Origin: Acetobacteraceae bacterium AT-5844
GTDB taxonomy: Bacteria; Pseudomonadota; Alphaproteobacteria; Acetobacterales; Acetobacteraceae
Direction: 5' to 3'
Assembly: GCA_000245075.1 (NCBI GenBank)
Contig: JH600053.1
Coordinates: forward strand, 79,753-143,752
Length of the DNA: 64,000 nt
Shown here: in pieces, positions 7,060 through 16,522 of the stretch
Layout: every line of letters begins with the position of its first letter
How positions within the stretch are numbered: position 1 is the stretch's first letter
Translations under genes and position numbers: made by a program
The notes under the pieces: generated by a model
Database searches by the model: none
Told to the model about the DNA's origin: nothing
The model's input: the letters and a program-made list of their open reading frames with translations, nothing else

Positions 7060-8652
7060 ATGGCAAGTTCCCGGCCAGCATGGGCCATTCGCACCGCTCT
7101 TCTCGCCACAGTTCTGACGCCCTTTCCGTTGGTCGCGCAGACGCTCACCATGGGACTGGGCTCGCCGGTCTCCTCGCTCGACCCGCATTATCATCAGCTC
7201 CGGTCCAACAACGAAGTCGCGACTATGCTCTTCGACGGGCTGCTTATCAGCGACAAGCAGGGGCGGTTGCAGCCGGGTCTCGCCGAAAGTTGGCGAGCCG
7301 TGGGCGAGGATATCTGGGAATTCCGCCTGCGCCCTGGCGTGCGTTTCCATAACGGTTCCGCCTTCGAGGCGGATGACGTCGCCTTCACGCTCGAGCGCAT
7401 TCCGAAGATTACAGGACCAGGCGCGTCGTTCAGCACGTTGATCCGTCCAGTGAGGAATGTGGAGGTGGTGGACCCGCTGACCATCCGTATGCGAACGGAC
7501 GGGCCCTTCCCGCTACTGCCGACCTATCTCAGCCAAGTGGCGATGCTGGACCGCCAGACTCATGAGAACGCCACGACGGAGGATTTCAACAGCGGTAAGG
7601 CGGCCATCGGCACGGGCGCCTTCCGCTTCACCTCCTACCAGCCGGGCGACCGCATCGTCTTTGAGCGAAACCCGGAATATTGGGGACCGCAGCAGCCCTG
7701 GGCACGCGTCAATTATCGCATGATCACCAATGCCGGCGCCCGCAGCGCCGCGCTGGTGGCTGGCGATGTAGATTTCATTGACCAGTTGCCGACCGCCGAT
7801 ATCGCACGCTTCCGTCAGGATCACCGCTTCCGTGTTGTGGATTCCACAAGCCTGCGCGTCATGTATGTGACGCTCGATTCCACGCGTGGCGCCGATATCC
7901 CTGGCGTCAGCGGCCCTGACGGTGAGGCGCTGGACCGGAATCCGCTGGCTGATCTTCGCGTGCGTCGCGCACTTTCCATGGCTATCGATCGCAATGGTCT
8001 CGTGGAACGGGTCATGGAAGGTTCCGCCCTGGCCACGGGGCAAATCATGCCGCCCGGCGCCGTCACCTATGTACCGGACATTCCTACCCCAATGATGGAT
8101 ATGGAGGGAGCCCGCCGCCTGCTCACGGAGGCGGGATTTCCGCGCGGTTTTCGCATCACCCTGGCGGGTTCCAATGATCGCTACATGAATGATGCGCGTA
8201 TGGTGCAGGCCATCGGCCAGATGTGGACCCGCATGGGCGTCCGCACGACGGTAGAAGCCGCGCCCTATGCCAGTTTCATCGGCCGCGCGACGCGGCGCGA
8301 AGTGCCAACTGCGCTGCTCACCTGGGCCAATTCCACTGGCGAGGCCTCGGTCGCGCTGAATTCGGTTCTTCGCACTGTGGATCGCGATCGTGGGCGTGGC
8401 GTCGCCAACCGCACACGTTACACGAATCCGCAGTTGGATGCCTTACTTGCTCAGGCGGAGCGGGAGATGGCGGATGACCGGCGCGAGGCGCTGCTGCAAG
8501 AGGCTACCCGCCTCGCTATGGCGGATGTGCCGCTTATCCCGCTCTATATCCAGAAATCCCAGTGGGCCATGCGTGCCAATCTCACCTATGAGCCGAGGGT
8601 GGATGAGCGGAATGCACCGGGAATGGTCCGGCCCACGGATGGGCGGCCCTAA
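7060..8652 (+). CDS. ABC transporter substrate-binding protein, family 5 (orphan)
   Basis: 530 residues with a Sec signal peptide (TALLATVLTPFPLVAQ) and the SBP_bac_5 (DppA/OppA) fold. Signatures include LAESWRAVGEDIWEFRLRPG, VRFHNGSAFEADDVAFTLER and the C-terminal EATRLAMADVPLIPLYIQ. Such proteins deliver peptides, nickel or varied small organics to an ABC importer. It lies 21 bases after the SDR, in the same operon, so the imported compound is probably the cluster's substrate. No permease or ATPase gene accompanies it. The sequence runs closely parallel to the binding protein at 39048-40661, for example both have NSGKAAIGTG and an ATTxDYN/DFN stretch, so these two are paralogues. Confidence 0.93.
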   Translation: MASSRPAWAIRTALLATVLTPFPLVAQTLTMGLGSPVSSLDPHYHQLRSNNEVATMLFDGLLISDKQGRLQPGLAESWRAVGEDIWEFRLRPGVRFHNGSAFEADDVAFTLERIPKITGPGASFSTLIRPVRNVEVVDPLTIRMRTDGPFPLLPTYLSQVAMLDRQTHENATTEDFNSGKAAIGTGAFRFTSYQPGDRIVFERNPEYWGPQQPWARVNYRMITNAGARSAALVAGDVDFIDQLPTADIARFRQDHRFRVVDSTSLRVMYVTLDSTRGADIPGVSGPDGEALDRNPLADLRVRRALSMAIDRNGLVERVMEGSALATGQIMPPGAVTYVPDIPTPMMDMEGARRLLTEAGFPRGFRITLAGSNDRYMNDARMVQAIGQMWTRMGVRTTVEAAPYASFIGRATRREVPTALLTWANSTGEASVALNSVLRTVDRDRGRGVANRTRYTNPQLDALLAQAEREMADDRREALLQEATRLAMADVPLIPLYIQKSQWAMRANLTYEPRVDERNAPGMVRPTDGRP

Positions 8653-8724
8653 CAGCCCTTGCCATCGCGCGGTTGGGGCGGGGCGCGGCTTGCGGCCTCA
8701 GACGAGATACGACTAATTTATCGA

Positions 8725-8740
8725 CCGACCGTACGGTAGA
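8725..8740. promoter_or_regulatory. Putative TetR operator, site 3
   Basis: CCGACCG-TA-CGGTAGA matches the left half of site 1 exactly and keeps the CGGT core on the right with the same two-base centre. Sites 1 and 3 also share an extra upstream CGA. It lies 41 bases before the hydratase ATG, just downstream of an AT-rich TAATTTAT that could be a -10 element. Confidence 0.55.
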
Positions 8741-8780
8741 TACTCCCGAACCGGCCCGGGTGTGGAACAGGAAGAGAAGC

Positions 8781-9551
8781 ATGGAAGCCGAAATTGTCAC
8801 GCTGGAGGTCACGAGCGGAGTTGCCGTCGCCACTATGAACCGCCCGCCGGTCAATGCGCTGAACAGCGAGATGCGCGCGCGTCTGATCGAGATTTTCGAC
8901 GAAGCCACCGAGCGTGAGGACATCCGCGTGGTGGTGCTGACGGCGCAGGGGAAAGTGTTTTGCGCGGGTGCCGATCTGCGTGCCCGTCCGGATGCGGCGA
9001 AGGCCGGCAGTTTTTCCGCCCATAACCGCATCACGCGCGAGACGGCGAATGCCATCCGCGAATGTGCCAAGCCTGTGATCTGTGCCGTCAATGGCGCGGC
9101 GCTGGGTGCGGGCTTTGGCCTGATGGCTGCCTGCGACATCATGCTGGCCTCTGAAGATGCCATGTTCGGCATGCCGGAGATCGATGTTGGCCTTGCCGGC
9201 GGCGCCGCGATGTTGAACCAGCTTTTCGGCAAGTCGCGCGTGCGGCGGCTTATGTTTACCGGAGACCGGCTACCCGCCGCCGAACTGTATCGCCTTGGTA
9301 TTATCGAGGCCTGCCTGCCGGCCGATGAGCTGATGCCGGAGGCAATGCGCATGGCCACGCGGATCGCAGAGAAGGCGCCACTCGGTGTCAAATACGCCAA
9401 GGTGAGCTGCAATATGGTGGAGTTGATGCCGCAGCGCGACGCCTATCGTTTCGAACAGAATTTCACCTACGAATTGTCCAAGACCGACGATGCGAAGGAA
9501 GCCCGGCAGGCGCGCCTGGAGAAGCGCAAGCCGGTGTTCAAAGGACGCTGA
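8781..9551 (+). CDS. Enoyl-CoA hydratase/isomerase-family protein lacking one catalytic Glu
   Basis: 256 residues of the crotonase superfamily. The oxyanion-hole segments FCAGADLR (~60) and GAALGAGFGLMAACD (~105-118) are clear, as is FGMPEIDVGL (~129-138). In classical hydratases two Glu residues act on the double bond. The second (Glu133, in MPE) is present, but the first position, normally in a GxE motif, is Gly113 here (GFGL). The protein may therefore be an isomerase, hydrolase or lyase rather than a simple hydratase. It begins the operon under palindrome site 3; GGAAGAGAAG precedes the ATG. Two acyl-CoA dehydrogenases follow directly, fitting a beta-oxidation-like sequence. Confidence 0.9.
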   Translation: MEAEIVTLEVTSGVAVATMNRPPVNALNSEMRARLIEIFDEATEREDIRVVVLTAQGKVFCAGADLRARPDAAKAGSFSAHNRITRETANAIRECAKPVICAVNGAALGAGFGLMAACDIMLASEDAMFGMPEIDVGLAGGAAMLNQLFGKSRVRRLMFTGDRLPAAELYRLGIIEACLPADELMPEAMRMATRIAEKAPLGVKYAKVSCNMVELMPQRDAYRFEQNFTYELSKTDDAKEARQARLEKRKPVFKGR

Positions 9552-9555
9552 CGCC

Positions 9556-10734
9556 ATGGCGCAAACCACACAGCCCGATTACGACGCGTTTCGCCGCGAA
9601 GTACGGGCATTCGCTGAAACCCACTGCCCATCAGAGATTCGCGCCAAGGTGGCTGCCAACGGCAAGCTCGGCCGTCGCGAATGGAGCACCTGGCAGAAAA
9701 TCCTCCATGCCCATGGCTGGGGCGCGCCAAGCTGGCCTGTCGAACATGGCGGTATGGGCTGGGATCTTCGTCAGCGCCATATCTTCGATGAAGTTATGGC
9801 GGAATGCGACTGCCCGCCGCAGTATCACCATGGCCTGCGCCATCTCGGCCCGGTGCTGATCGAATTCGGCACGCCGGAGCAGAAGGCACGCTTCCTGCCG
9901 GGCATTCTGAGCGGTGAGGATTGGTGGTGCCAGGGCTATTCCGAACCCGGCGCTGGCTCCGATCTCGCTTCGCTCCGCACCGCGGCCGTGCTGGACGGCG
10001 ATGCCTATGTGGTGAATGGGCAGAAGACCTGGACCTCCCACGCGCAGGAGGCGGACTGGATGTACACCCTTGTCCGCACCTCGAAGGAAGGCAAGAAGCA
10101 GGAGGGCATCACCATGCTGCTCATCCCGCTCTCCTCACCTGGCATCACCATTCGCCCTATCCGCACTATCGATGGCTGGCACCATGTGAATGAGGTGTTC
10201 CTCGACGCTGTGCGTGTGCCGGTGGAAAACCGGATCGGCGACGAGAACAAGGGCTGGACCTACGGCAAGTTCCTGCTGGAGCGGGAACGGCTGGGCGGTG
10301 CCAATATCGCCCCGGCCTTCAAGGCGTTGGAGCGCACCCGCGCCTTGGTGCTGTCAGAATTGTCAGCGCCGCAGGAGCGGATGAAGCGCGACCTGCTGCT
10401 GCACCGCCTGCTGGGCCTGGAAGCTGAGTTACTCGGCGCGCGGCAGATGGGCCAGGCTGCGATCGATGATGTGATGAGTAACCGCCCTCTCGGCCTCACA
10501 TCCTCCCTGCTGAAGCTCGGAACCTCCGCGCTGATGCAGCAGATCTCGGAAGTGGCGCTGGATGCGGTGGGCGAACGCCTCGCATCCCGCTTCCGCCGCG
10601 CGGATACGGCCAATGCCACCGTGCCGGATATCGAGTGGGTACAGAACTACATGTATCAGCGTGCCCGCACCGTTTATGGTGGCAGCAGCGAAGTTCAGAA
10701 AAACGTCATCGCTCGCCAGCTCTTCGGATCCTGA
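9556..10734 (+). CDS. Acyl-CoA dehydrogenase (FadE-type, catalytic subunit candidate)
   Basis: 392 residues with the three acyl-CoA dehydrogenase domains. The FAD/substrate segment CQGYSEPGAGSDLASLRT (~130-147), NGQKTWTSHA, and the C-terminal RTVYGGSSEVQKNVIARQLF are visible. The MCAD-type base position (YEGT) is YGGS here, but LLERERLGG offers the alternative catalytic Glu used by isovaleryl- and long-chain-type enzymes. FAD-dependent alpha,beta-dehydrogenation of an acyl-CoA is expected, with electrons passed to ETF. It starts four bases after the hydratase gene and is four bases from the next acyl-CoA dehydrogenase, suggesting a heteromeric pair. Confidence 0.92.
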   Translation: MAQTTQPDYDAFRREVRAFAETHCPSEIRAKVAANGKLGRREWSTWQKILHAHGWGAPSWPVEHGGMGWDLRQRHIFDEVMAECDCPPQYHHGLRHLGPVLIEFGTPEQKARFLPGILSGEDWWCQGYSEPGAGSDLASLRTAAVLDGDAYVVNGQKTWTSHAQEADWMYTLVRTSKEGKKQEGITMLLIPLSSPGITIRPIRTIDGWHHVNEVFLDAVRVPVENRIGDENKGWTYGKFLLERERLGGANIAPAFKALERTRALVLSELSAPQERMKRDLLLHRLLGLEAELLGARQMGQAAIDDVMSNRPLGLTSSLLKLGTSALMQQISEVALDAVGERLASRFRRADTANATVPDIEWVQNYMYQRARTVYGGSSEVQKNVIARQLFGS

Positions 10735-10738
10735 TATC

Positions 10739-11821
10739 ATGTCCTATACGGCTCCGCCCCTGCTCGCAGGGGATGCCTTCGAACTCGCCCGCCGCGTCAG
10801 CCTGGCGCTGGACACCGAATTGGCCGCGACCGAGCGTCCGGAAGACCGCATGGTCTGCCTCTCCCGGCACTGGCAGGAGGTGACCGCCCTCGGCTGGGCA
10901 GCCACCCTGGTGCCGGAGGAGGCGGGCGGCGTCGGCGGCGCGCTGGCCGATCTCGCGGCGCTGGCGGATGGCGCCGGGCGCGCGGCCTTCGCCCTGCCGC
11001 TCGCCTCCAGCTTCGCCGTGGTGCCCTGCCTGCTGCGGGCCGCTGGAGCCCGCGGCGAGGCGGCGTTGGCAGCGCTGGCGGCGGGTACGATGCATATCGT
11101 GCCGCTTCTCCCGCCCGTGGCACCAGGTGCCGATGCGCCCCATCTTGAGGCCGGTCGGCTTGAGGGCAGCCTCGCCGGCATTGAGGCCCCGCCCGCGCCG
11201 ACGCATCTTTTAATTCCCTGCGAGGACGCGCTGGTTCTGGTGCCGGCGGAAGCCGGGGGCATCACCCTCACGCCCTTCCAGCGCATCGACGGGCGGCTGA
11301 CCTTTGACGTCTCCCTCCATCTCCCGGTGACGGAAGAGATGGTGCTGGGGCGCGGCCCGGCTGTGCCGGAGGCCGTAGCGCGGGCGCGCGATCTTGGCGC
11401 GCTGCTCACCTGCGTCGAGGCGGTTTCCGCCATGGCCGCCATTGTTGAGCAGACCATTACCTATCTGCTCGATCGAAAGCAGTTTGGCACCACTCTTTCC
11501 ACCTTCCAGGCCCTGCGGCACCGCGTGGCCGAGATGTATCTCGCCACCATGAATCTGCGCGCGCTCATCACGCCGATGCTGCGGGAGGATGCTGATCCCT
11601 CCTGGCAGGATATCGCTTTCGCCAAGCTGCGGCTGGGGGAGGCGGGGCGCCTCGTCGCTCATGGCACCATTCAGCTCCATGGCGGCATGGGGCAGACAGA
11701 GGGGATGCCCGCGATCCGCCTTGCGCGCCGCGTGCTCATGGCCGAGTTCGAGTATGGCGACCGCAGCTGGCACGCCAGCCGGCTTCTTGCCGCGCGCGAG
11801 GCGGAGATGGCTCATGCATGA
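10739..11821 (+). CDS. Acyl-CoA dehydrogenase (partner subunit)
   Basis: 360 residues, slightly short for the family. The FAD-binding half is divergent and Ala-rich: residues ~60-150 lack the usual SEPxAGSD segment and are dominated by AALADGAGRAAFALPL. The C-terminal half keeps LDRKQFGTTLSTFQALRHRV and QLHGGMGQTEGMPAIRLARR. Such degenerate paralogues next to an intact dehydrogenase form alpha2-beta2 complexes in the ChsE1/ChsE2 family of actinobacteria, so a heterotetramer with the 9556 product is likely (inference). The start is four bases after the upstream stop and the end overlaps the acyl-CoA synthetase gene by eight bases. Confidence 0.9.
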   Translation: MSYTAPPLLAGDAFELARRVSLALDTELAATERPEDRMVCLSRHWQEVTALGWAATLVPEEAGGVGGALADLAALADGAGRAAFALPLASSFAVVPCLLRAAGARGEAALAALAAGTMHIVPLLPPVAPGADAPHLEAGRLEGSLAGIEAPPAPTHLLIPCEDALVLVPAEAGGITLTPFQRIDGRLTFDVSLHLPVTEEMVLGRGPAVPEAVARARDLGALLTCVEAVSAMAAIVEQTITYLLDRKQFGTTLSTFQALRHRVAEMYLATMNLRALITPMLREDADPSWQDIAFAKLRLGEAGRLVAHGTIQLHGGMGQTEGMPAIRLARRVLMAEFEYGDRSWHASRLLAAREAEMAHA

Positions 11822-13892
11822 GCTGGAACCCCTGTTCCGCCCCACCTCCGTGGCGGTGATCGGCGCTTCCGCCGAGCCCGCCAAGCTCGGTGGGCGGGTG
11901 CTGCGCAACCTGATCAGCTATGGCTATGGCGGCCACATCTACCCCGTCCATGCGCGGGACGCGGAGGTTCAGGGGCTGCCCGCCTTCCGCAGCGTGGCCG
12001 AGATCCCGGGCGAGGTGGAACAGGCGGTCATCATCACCCCCGCCGCCGCCGTGGAGCCTGCCCTGCGGGCCTGCGCGGCCAAGGGCGTGCGCGCGGTGCA
12101 GATTCTGTCTTCCGGCTTCGGTGAGGCGGGTGCTGAGGGCGTGGCCGCCCAGGCCCGCCTCGTCGCCATCGCGCGGGAGGCGGGGATCCGGTTGATTGGC
12201 CCCAATGCCATTGGCGGTATCAGCCCGCCGGACGGCTTCTTCGCCACCTTCTCCAGCCTGATGGCCACGGCCCGCCCTGCGCCCGGCACCATCGGCGTGG
12301 CGACGCAGAGCGGTGCTTTCGGCTCCCATATCTATGCCGCCGCCACGCTGCGCGGCCTTGGCATCAGCCGCGCCATGGCCACGGGCAATGAGGCGGATGT
12401 CGATGTCGCTGCCTGCATCGATTACCTGGCCGAGGATGCGGGCACCTCAGTGATCTGCGCCGCGCTGGAAGGCTGCCGCGATGGTGCCGCGCTGCGCCGC
12501 GCGCTGCTCAAGGCCGCCGCTGCCGGCAAGCCGGTGGTGGTGATGAAGGTGGGCAGCACCGAGGTCGGCGCCGCCGCCGCCGCCACCCATACCGGCTCCC
12601 TCGCCGGTGAGGACCGCATCATCGACACCGTCTTCCGCGAATGCGGCGCCTGGCGCGCCCAGTCGATCGAGGAGATGGTGGACATCGCCTATGTCTGCTC
12701 CGTCGGCCGCATGCCGCCTTCGACGAACGTCGGCATCGTCACCATCTCGGGCGGCATCGGCGTGCTGATGGCCGATGCCTGTGTCGAGCGCGGGCTCGCC
12801 GTCCCTGCTGTCGCGCCGGAGGCGCTGGCGCGCATCGCGGAGGCCGTGCCAGCCGCCGGCGGCCATAATCCGGTGGATGTCACGACCGCCGTGGGCGGCA
12901 ACCTGCCGGTGTTCCAGCCGGTGATCGAGGCTGTGCTGGACGGCGCGAGGGCGGGCACCATCCTGGTCTATCTCTCGCATATCGGCCGCAATGGCGCCCG
13001 CTTCGGGCCCCTGGCCGAGGCGCTCTCCCGCCTCCGTGCCGCGCATCCGGATCGGCTGCTGGTCTGCGTCATGACCTCCTCGCCTGAGATCCGCCTGCAG
13101 CTGGAGGGCATGGGGATTCCGGTTTTCGAGGACCCGACGCGCGCGGTCGCCGCGGTGGCCGCCGCGGCCGCTTTGCGCGGACTTCATGCGCGGGCTGAGT
13201 CGCTCCCCGCGCTGTCGCTTGCCACCCCTCTTTCCATCACCCGGGGCGACGAGGCCGAGGCAAAAGCCGTGATTGCCCAGGCCGGCATACAGATCCTGCC
13301 AGAGCGCGTCTGCACCACCGCGGAGGAAGCCATGGAGGCAGCATCGACCCTCGGCTTTCCCGCCGTCATGAAGATTCTGTCAGCCGATATCCCGCACAAG
13401 ACGGATGTCGGCGGCGTCGCGCTCCATCTGGCGGATAAGCCGGCGGTCGGTACGGCCTTTGCCGTCATGATGGAGCGGGTACGCCGAGAGAAGCCGGCTG
13501 CTCGGATTGAAGGTGTCCTCATTGCTCCCATGCTGCGGGGAGGGCTGGAAGTCATCATCGGTGTGCAGCGTGACCCGGTCTTCGGGCCAATGGTCATGTT
13601 CGGCCTGGGTGGTGTCGGCGTGGAGCTGTTCCGGGACGTTGCCTTCGCCTCAGCGCCACTAAGCCGCAGGAGGGCAGAGCGGCTGATCGACATGGTGCGA
13701 GGAGCCAGGCTGCTGGATGGATGGCGCGGCTCCCCAGCTCTCGACCGGGAGGCGCTTCTTCGGGCGTTGTGTAACGCCTCGCTGCTCGGAGCGGAGCAGG
13801 ACTCCCTGGCTGGGTTGGAGATCAACCCCTTGCTGGTGATGGAGCAGGGCGCTGTCGCGCTGGATGCGCTGCTCACGCCACGAGCGGTTTGA
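11814..13892 (+). CDS. Acyl-CoA synthetase (ADP-forming), fused alpha-beta
   Basis: 692 residues. It has a CoA-binding domain (~1-130; PTSVAVIGASAEPAKLGGRV), a succinyl-CoA ligase-like domain (~140-300; GVATQSGAFGS and THTGSLAGED, which holds the His phosphorylated in this family), and a C-terminal ATP-grasp_5 domain (~475-690; MKILSADIPHKTDVGGV, and LEINPLLV near the end). These enzymes convert acid + CoA + ATP to acyl-CoA + ADP + Pi. The start MHELEP at 11814 overlaps the upstream stop and aligns with the family N-terminus. As the last gene of the hydratase operon it would activate the acid entering, or recover energy from the CoA ester leaving, the pathway. Confidence 0.93.
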   Translation: MHELEPLFRPTSVAVIGASAEPAKLGGRVLRNLISYGYGGHIYPVHARDAEVQGLPAFRSVAEIPGEVEQAVIITPAAAVEPALRACAAKGVRAVQILSSGFGEAGAEGVAAQARLVAIAREAGIRLIGPNAIGGISPPDGFFATFSSLMATARPAPGTIGVATQSGAFGSHIYAAATLRGLGISRAMATGNEADVDVAACIDYLAEDAGTSVICAALEGCRDGAALRRALLKAAAAGKPVVVMKVGSTEVGAAAAATHTGSLAGEDRIIDTVFRECGAWRAQSIEEMVDIAYVCSVGRMPPSTNVGIVTISGGIGVLMADACVERGLAVPAVAPEALARIAEAVPAAGGHNPVDVTTAVGGNLPVFQPVIEAVLDGARAGTILVYLSHIGRNGARFGPLAEALSRLRAAHPDRLLVCVMTSSPEIRLQLEGMGIPVFEDPTRAVAAVAAAAALRGLHARAESLPALSLATPLSITRGDEAEAKAVIAQAGIQILPERVCTTAEEAMEAASTLGFPAVMKILSADIPHKTDVGGVALHLADKPAVGTAFAVMMERVRREKPAARIEGVLIAPMLRGGLEVIIGVQRDPVFGPMVMFGLGGVGVELFRDVAFASAPLSRRRAERLIDMVRGARLLDGWRGSPALDREALLRALCNASLLGAEQDSLAGLEINPLLVMEQGAVALDALLTPRAV

Positions 13893-14011
13893 TATTTCGG
13901 GGTCCGCCAGCCGTTATGAGGCAGGCGGCCCCACTGCCGTTCAGATTGCCCATAATCTCTTACTCACTTGCGAAGGTGGCGGTCGCTGGAACTCACGAGT
14001 TGTGCCTGAAT

Positions 14012-14041
14012 GGCGCAGGCGGGGCCTTCACCGCCTGCGCC
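14012..14041. terminator. Hairpin between convergent genes
   Basis: A perfect 11-bp stem (GGCGCAGGCGG / CCGCCTGCGCC) with an 8-base loop lies between the convergent acyl-CoA synthetase and LysR genes. It has no T tract on either side, so it may be a Rho-assisted or bidirectional transcription end. Nothing else is recognisable in 13893-14169. Confidence 0.45.
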
Positions 14042-14169
14042 GCATCTACCCTTCAGGGCGTGGCCGGTCGCACGCCGCACTTCTCCCACGGAATGCGGCG
14101 GGACTGGTGACGTTCAACCGCGGTGGCAACGGCAGTGTGTGAGCATAGCCACACGGCAGGAACAGATTA

Positions 14170-15102
14170 TCAGCCCCGGCCCCTCCGCCCGACCGCTTCC
14201 AATGCTGCGGCCTGAAGCTCTCCGCGCAGCCAGGCATGCCGCGGGTCCTGCTGATCGCGCTGGTGCCAGACCAGATAGAGCGGCAGGTCCACTGACACGT
14301 CCTCCAGCGGAACGGGGCGGGACGCCATCCCGCGCAAGGCGGAATGTCGCAGCAAGCTCGGCAGGGTTGCCAACATCGAACTGCCACGCAGAAACGCCGC
14401 GATACCGCTGAAGCCCGCCACCCGGATGGCGATATTCCGCGAGACGCCCTGTATCTCCAGGCGGCGGTCGAAATCCAAAGCATCGCCCTCGGCATGTGCC
14501 ACCGTAATATGCCTGGCACGCAGATAGTCATCGGGCCCGTTTGGCGGCGGGCGTGCCGTGGGGTCGTAGAAGCAGGCGTAGCGGTCCGTCAGCAGGCGCT
14601 TCTGCACGATATCCATGCCTGTCGGCGGAATAGGCGTAACGAGCAGGTCGCAGCCTCGTTCCCGCAGCAGAGCAGCCGACGGGGCGCCTGAGGGCACGAT
14701 GCGCAGGGCGAAGGAAGCGACAGCCTTTTGGACCCGCGCAAAGAAGCCCGGCAGCAGAAGGTCGCGCTGGAAGTCATTGGCTGCGATGGTTAAAACGATT
14801 CGCGCACTGGATGGCTCGAAGGACTGCGGCCGGGCGAGGCTGAGCAGGCCGTCCAGCAGGAGCTGAGCGGGCCCCGCCAACAGCCTGGCATGCTCCGTCG
14901 GCACGATGCCCCGGCCGGATTTTACGAAGAGCGGGTCCCCCAGCAAGTCGCGTAGGCGGTTCAACCCGTGGCTGGCCGCCGACTGGGAAAGGCCGAGGCG
15001 CTCCGCCGCCTGGGTAACGGAGCCCTCCTCCAGCACGGCCAGGAAAAGACGCAGGGCATGGCCATCAAGCGCCAACACATCGACCTCGTTCATGGATTTC
15101 AT
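14170..15102 (-). CDS. LysR-family regulator divergent from pcaHG
   Basis: 310 residues. The N-terminal winged helix (residues ~13-72: LRLFLAVLEEGSVTQAAERL, GLSQSAASHGLNRLRDLLGD) and the PLFVKSGRGIVPTEHARLL wing are those of the NodD/DntR-like branch of LysR regulators. The effector domain follows from ~95. A second possible ATG lies nine bases inside (MNEVDV). The gene is divergent from pcaH with 84 bases between, the usual arrangement for a LysR activator of the adjacent operon. It would sense an aromatic-pathway intermediate such as protocatechuate or beta-carboxymuconate (inference). It does not look close enough to assign the name pcaQ. Confidence 0.9.
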   Translation of the reverse strand: MKSMNEVDVLALDGHALRLFLAVLEEGSVTQAAERLGLSQSAASHGLNRLRDLLGDPLFVKSGRGIVPTEHARLLAGPAQLLLDGLLSLARPQSFEPSSARIVLTIAANDFQRDLLLPGFFARVQKAVASFALRIVPSGAPSAALLRERGCDLLVTPIPPTGMDIVQKRLLTDRYACFYDPTARPPPNGPDDYLRARHITVAHAEGDALDFDRRLEIQGVSRNIAIRVAGFSGIAAFLRGSSMLATLPSLLRHSALRGMASRPVPLEDVSVDLPLYLVWHQRDQQDPRHAWLRGELQAAALEAVGRRGRG

Positions 15103-15126
15103 GATAACGAAGCGATGTATGCATGA

Positions 15127-15912
<786 letters not shown>

Positions 15913-15915
15913 GCC

Positions 15916-16497
15916 ATGCCGGTGGAATATCTAAAGGAAACGCCGTCTCAGACCGGCGGCCCCTATGTGCATATCGGCCTGCTGCCGGCTGCTGCCGGGC
16001 TGGCGACGCGTACCCAGGAAAACCCGCATATCCTGAGCGGGGCAGGGGAGCGTATCCGGCTGACCGGTATCGTCTATGACGGTTCCGGCCATGCCGTGCG
16101 GGATGCGCTGCTGGAAATCTGGCAAGCCGATGCCGAGGGGCGGCATAATGCCGGTGATTTCCTGGGCTGGGGCCGCGCGGCGGCCGACGCTGAAACCGGA
16201 GAATGGATGTTCGAGACTATCCGGCCGGGCGTCGTCCGCTGGCGGGATGGCCGGCCCCAGGCCCGGCATATCAGCCTGTTGATCTTTGCCCGTGGCATCA
16301 ACATCCATCTCCACACGCGCATCTATTTGCCGGAGGAGAAGGAGGCGTTGGAGGCCGACCCTGTGCTGCGCAGCATCGAGCAGGTTGGCCGGCGCGCCAC
16401 CCTGATCGCCGAGCGTACCGATGCGGTCGACATGCCCACCTATCGTTTCGTCGTGCAGTTGCAGGGCGACGCCGAAACCGTGTTCTTCGACATGTAA
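15916..16497 (+). CDS. pcaG: Protocatechuate 3,4-dioxygenase alpha subunit
   Basis: 193 residues, typical for PcaG. TPSQTGGPYVHIGLLP at the N-terminus is the family hallmark. LLEIWQADAEGRHN and the HISLLIFARGINIHLHTRIY region mirror the beta subunit fold but lack the iron-ligand Tyr/His set, as expected for the non-catalytic alpha chain that shapes the active-site pocket. It starts three bases after pcaH, so the two are co-translated to build the alpha-beta protomers. The operon ends here; the convergent modE gene begins 25 bases further on. Confidence 0.95.
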   Translation: MPVEYLKETPSQTGGPYVHIGLLPAAAGLATRTQENPHILSGAGERIRLTGIVYDGSGHAVRDALLEIWQADAEGRHNAGDFLGWGRAAADAETGEWMFETIRPGVVRWRDGRPQARHISLLIFARGINIHLHTRIYLPEEKEALEADPVLRSIEQVGRRATLIAERTDAVDMPTYRFVVQLQGDAETVFFDM

Positions 16498-16522
16498 GGC
16501 GGGAAGGAGAAGCCAGCGTCCT

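Noticed and set aside
13889-14142. Short plus-strand frames after the acyl-CoA synthetase gene
   Set aside because: They run through the hairpin, have no recognisable protein features and lie between convergent genes.
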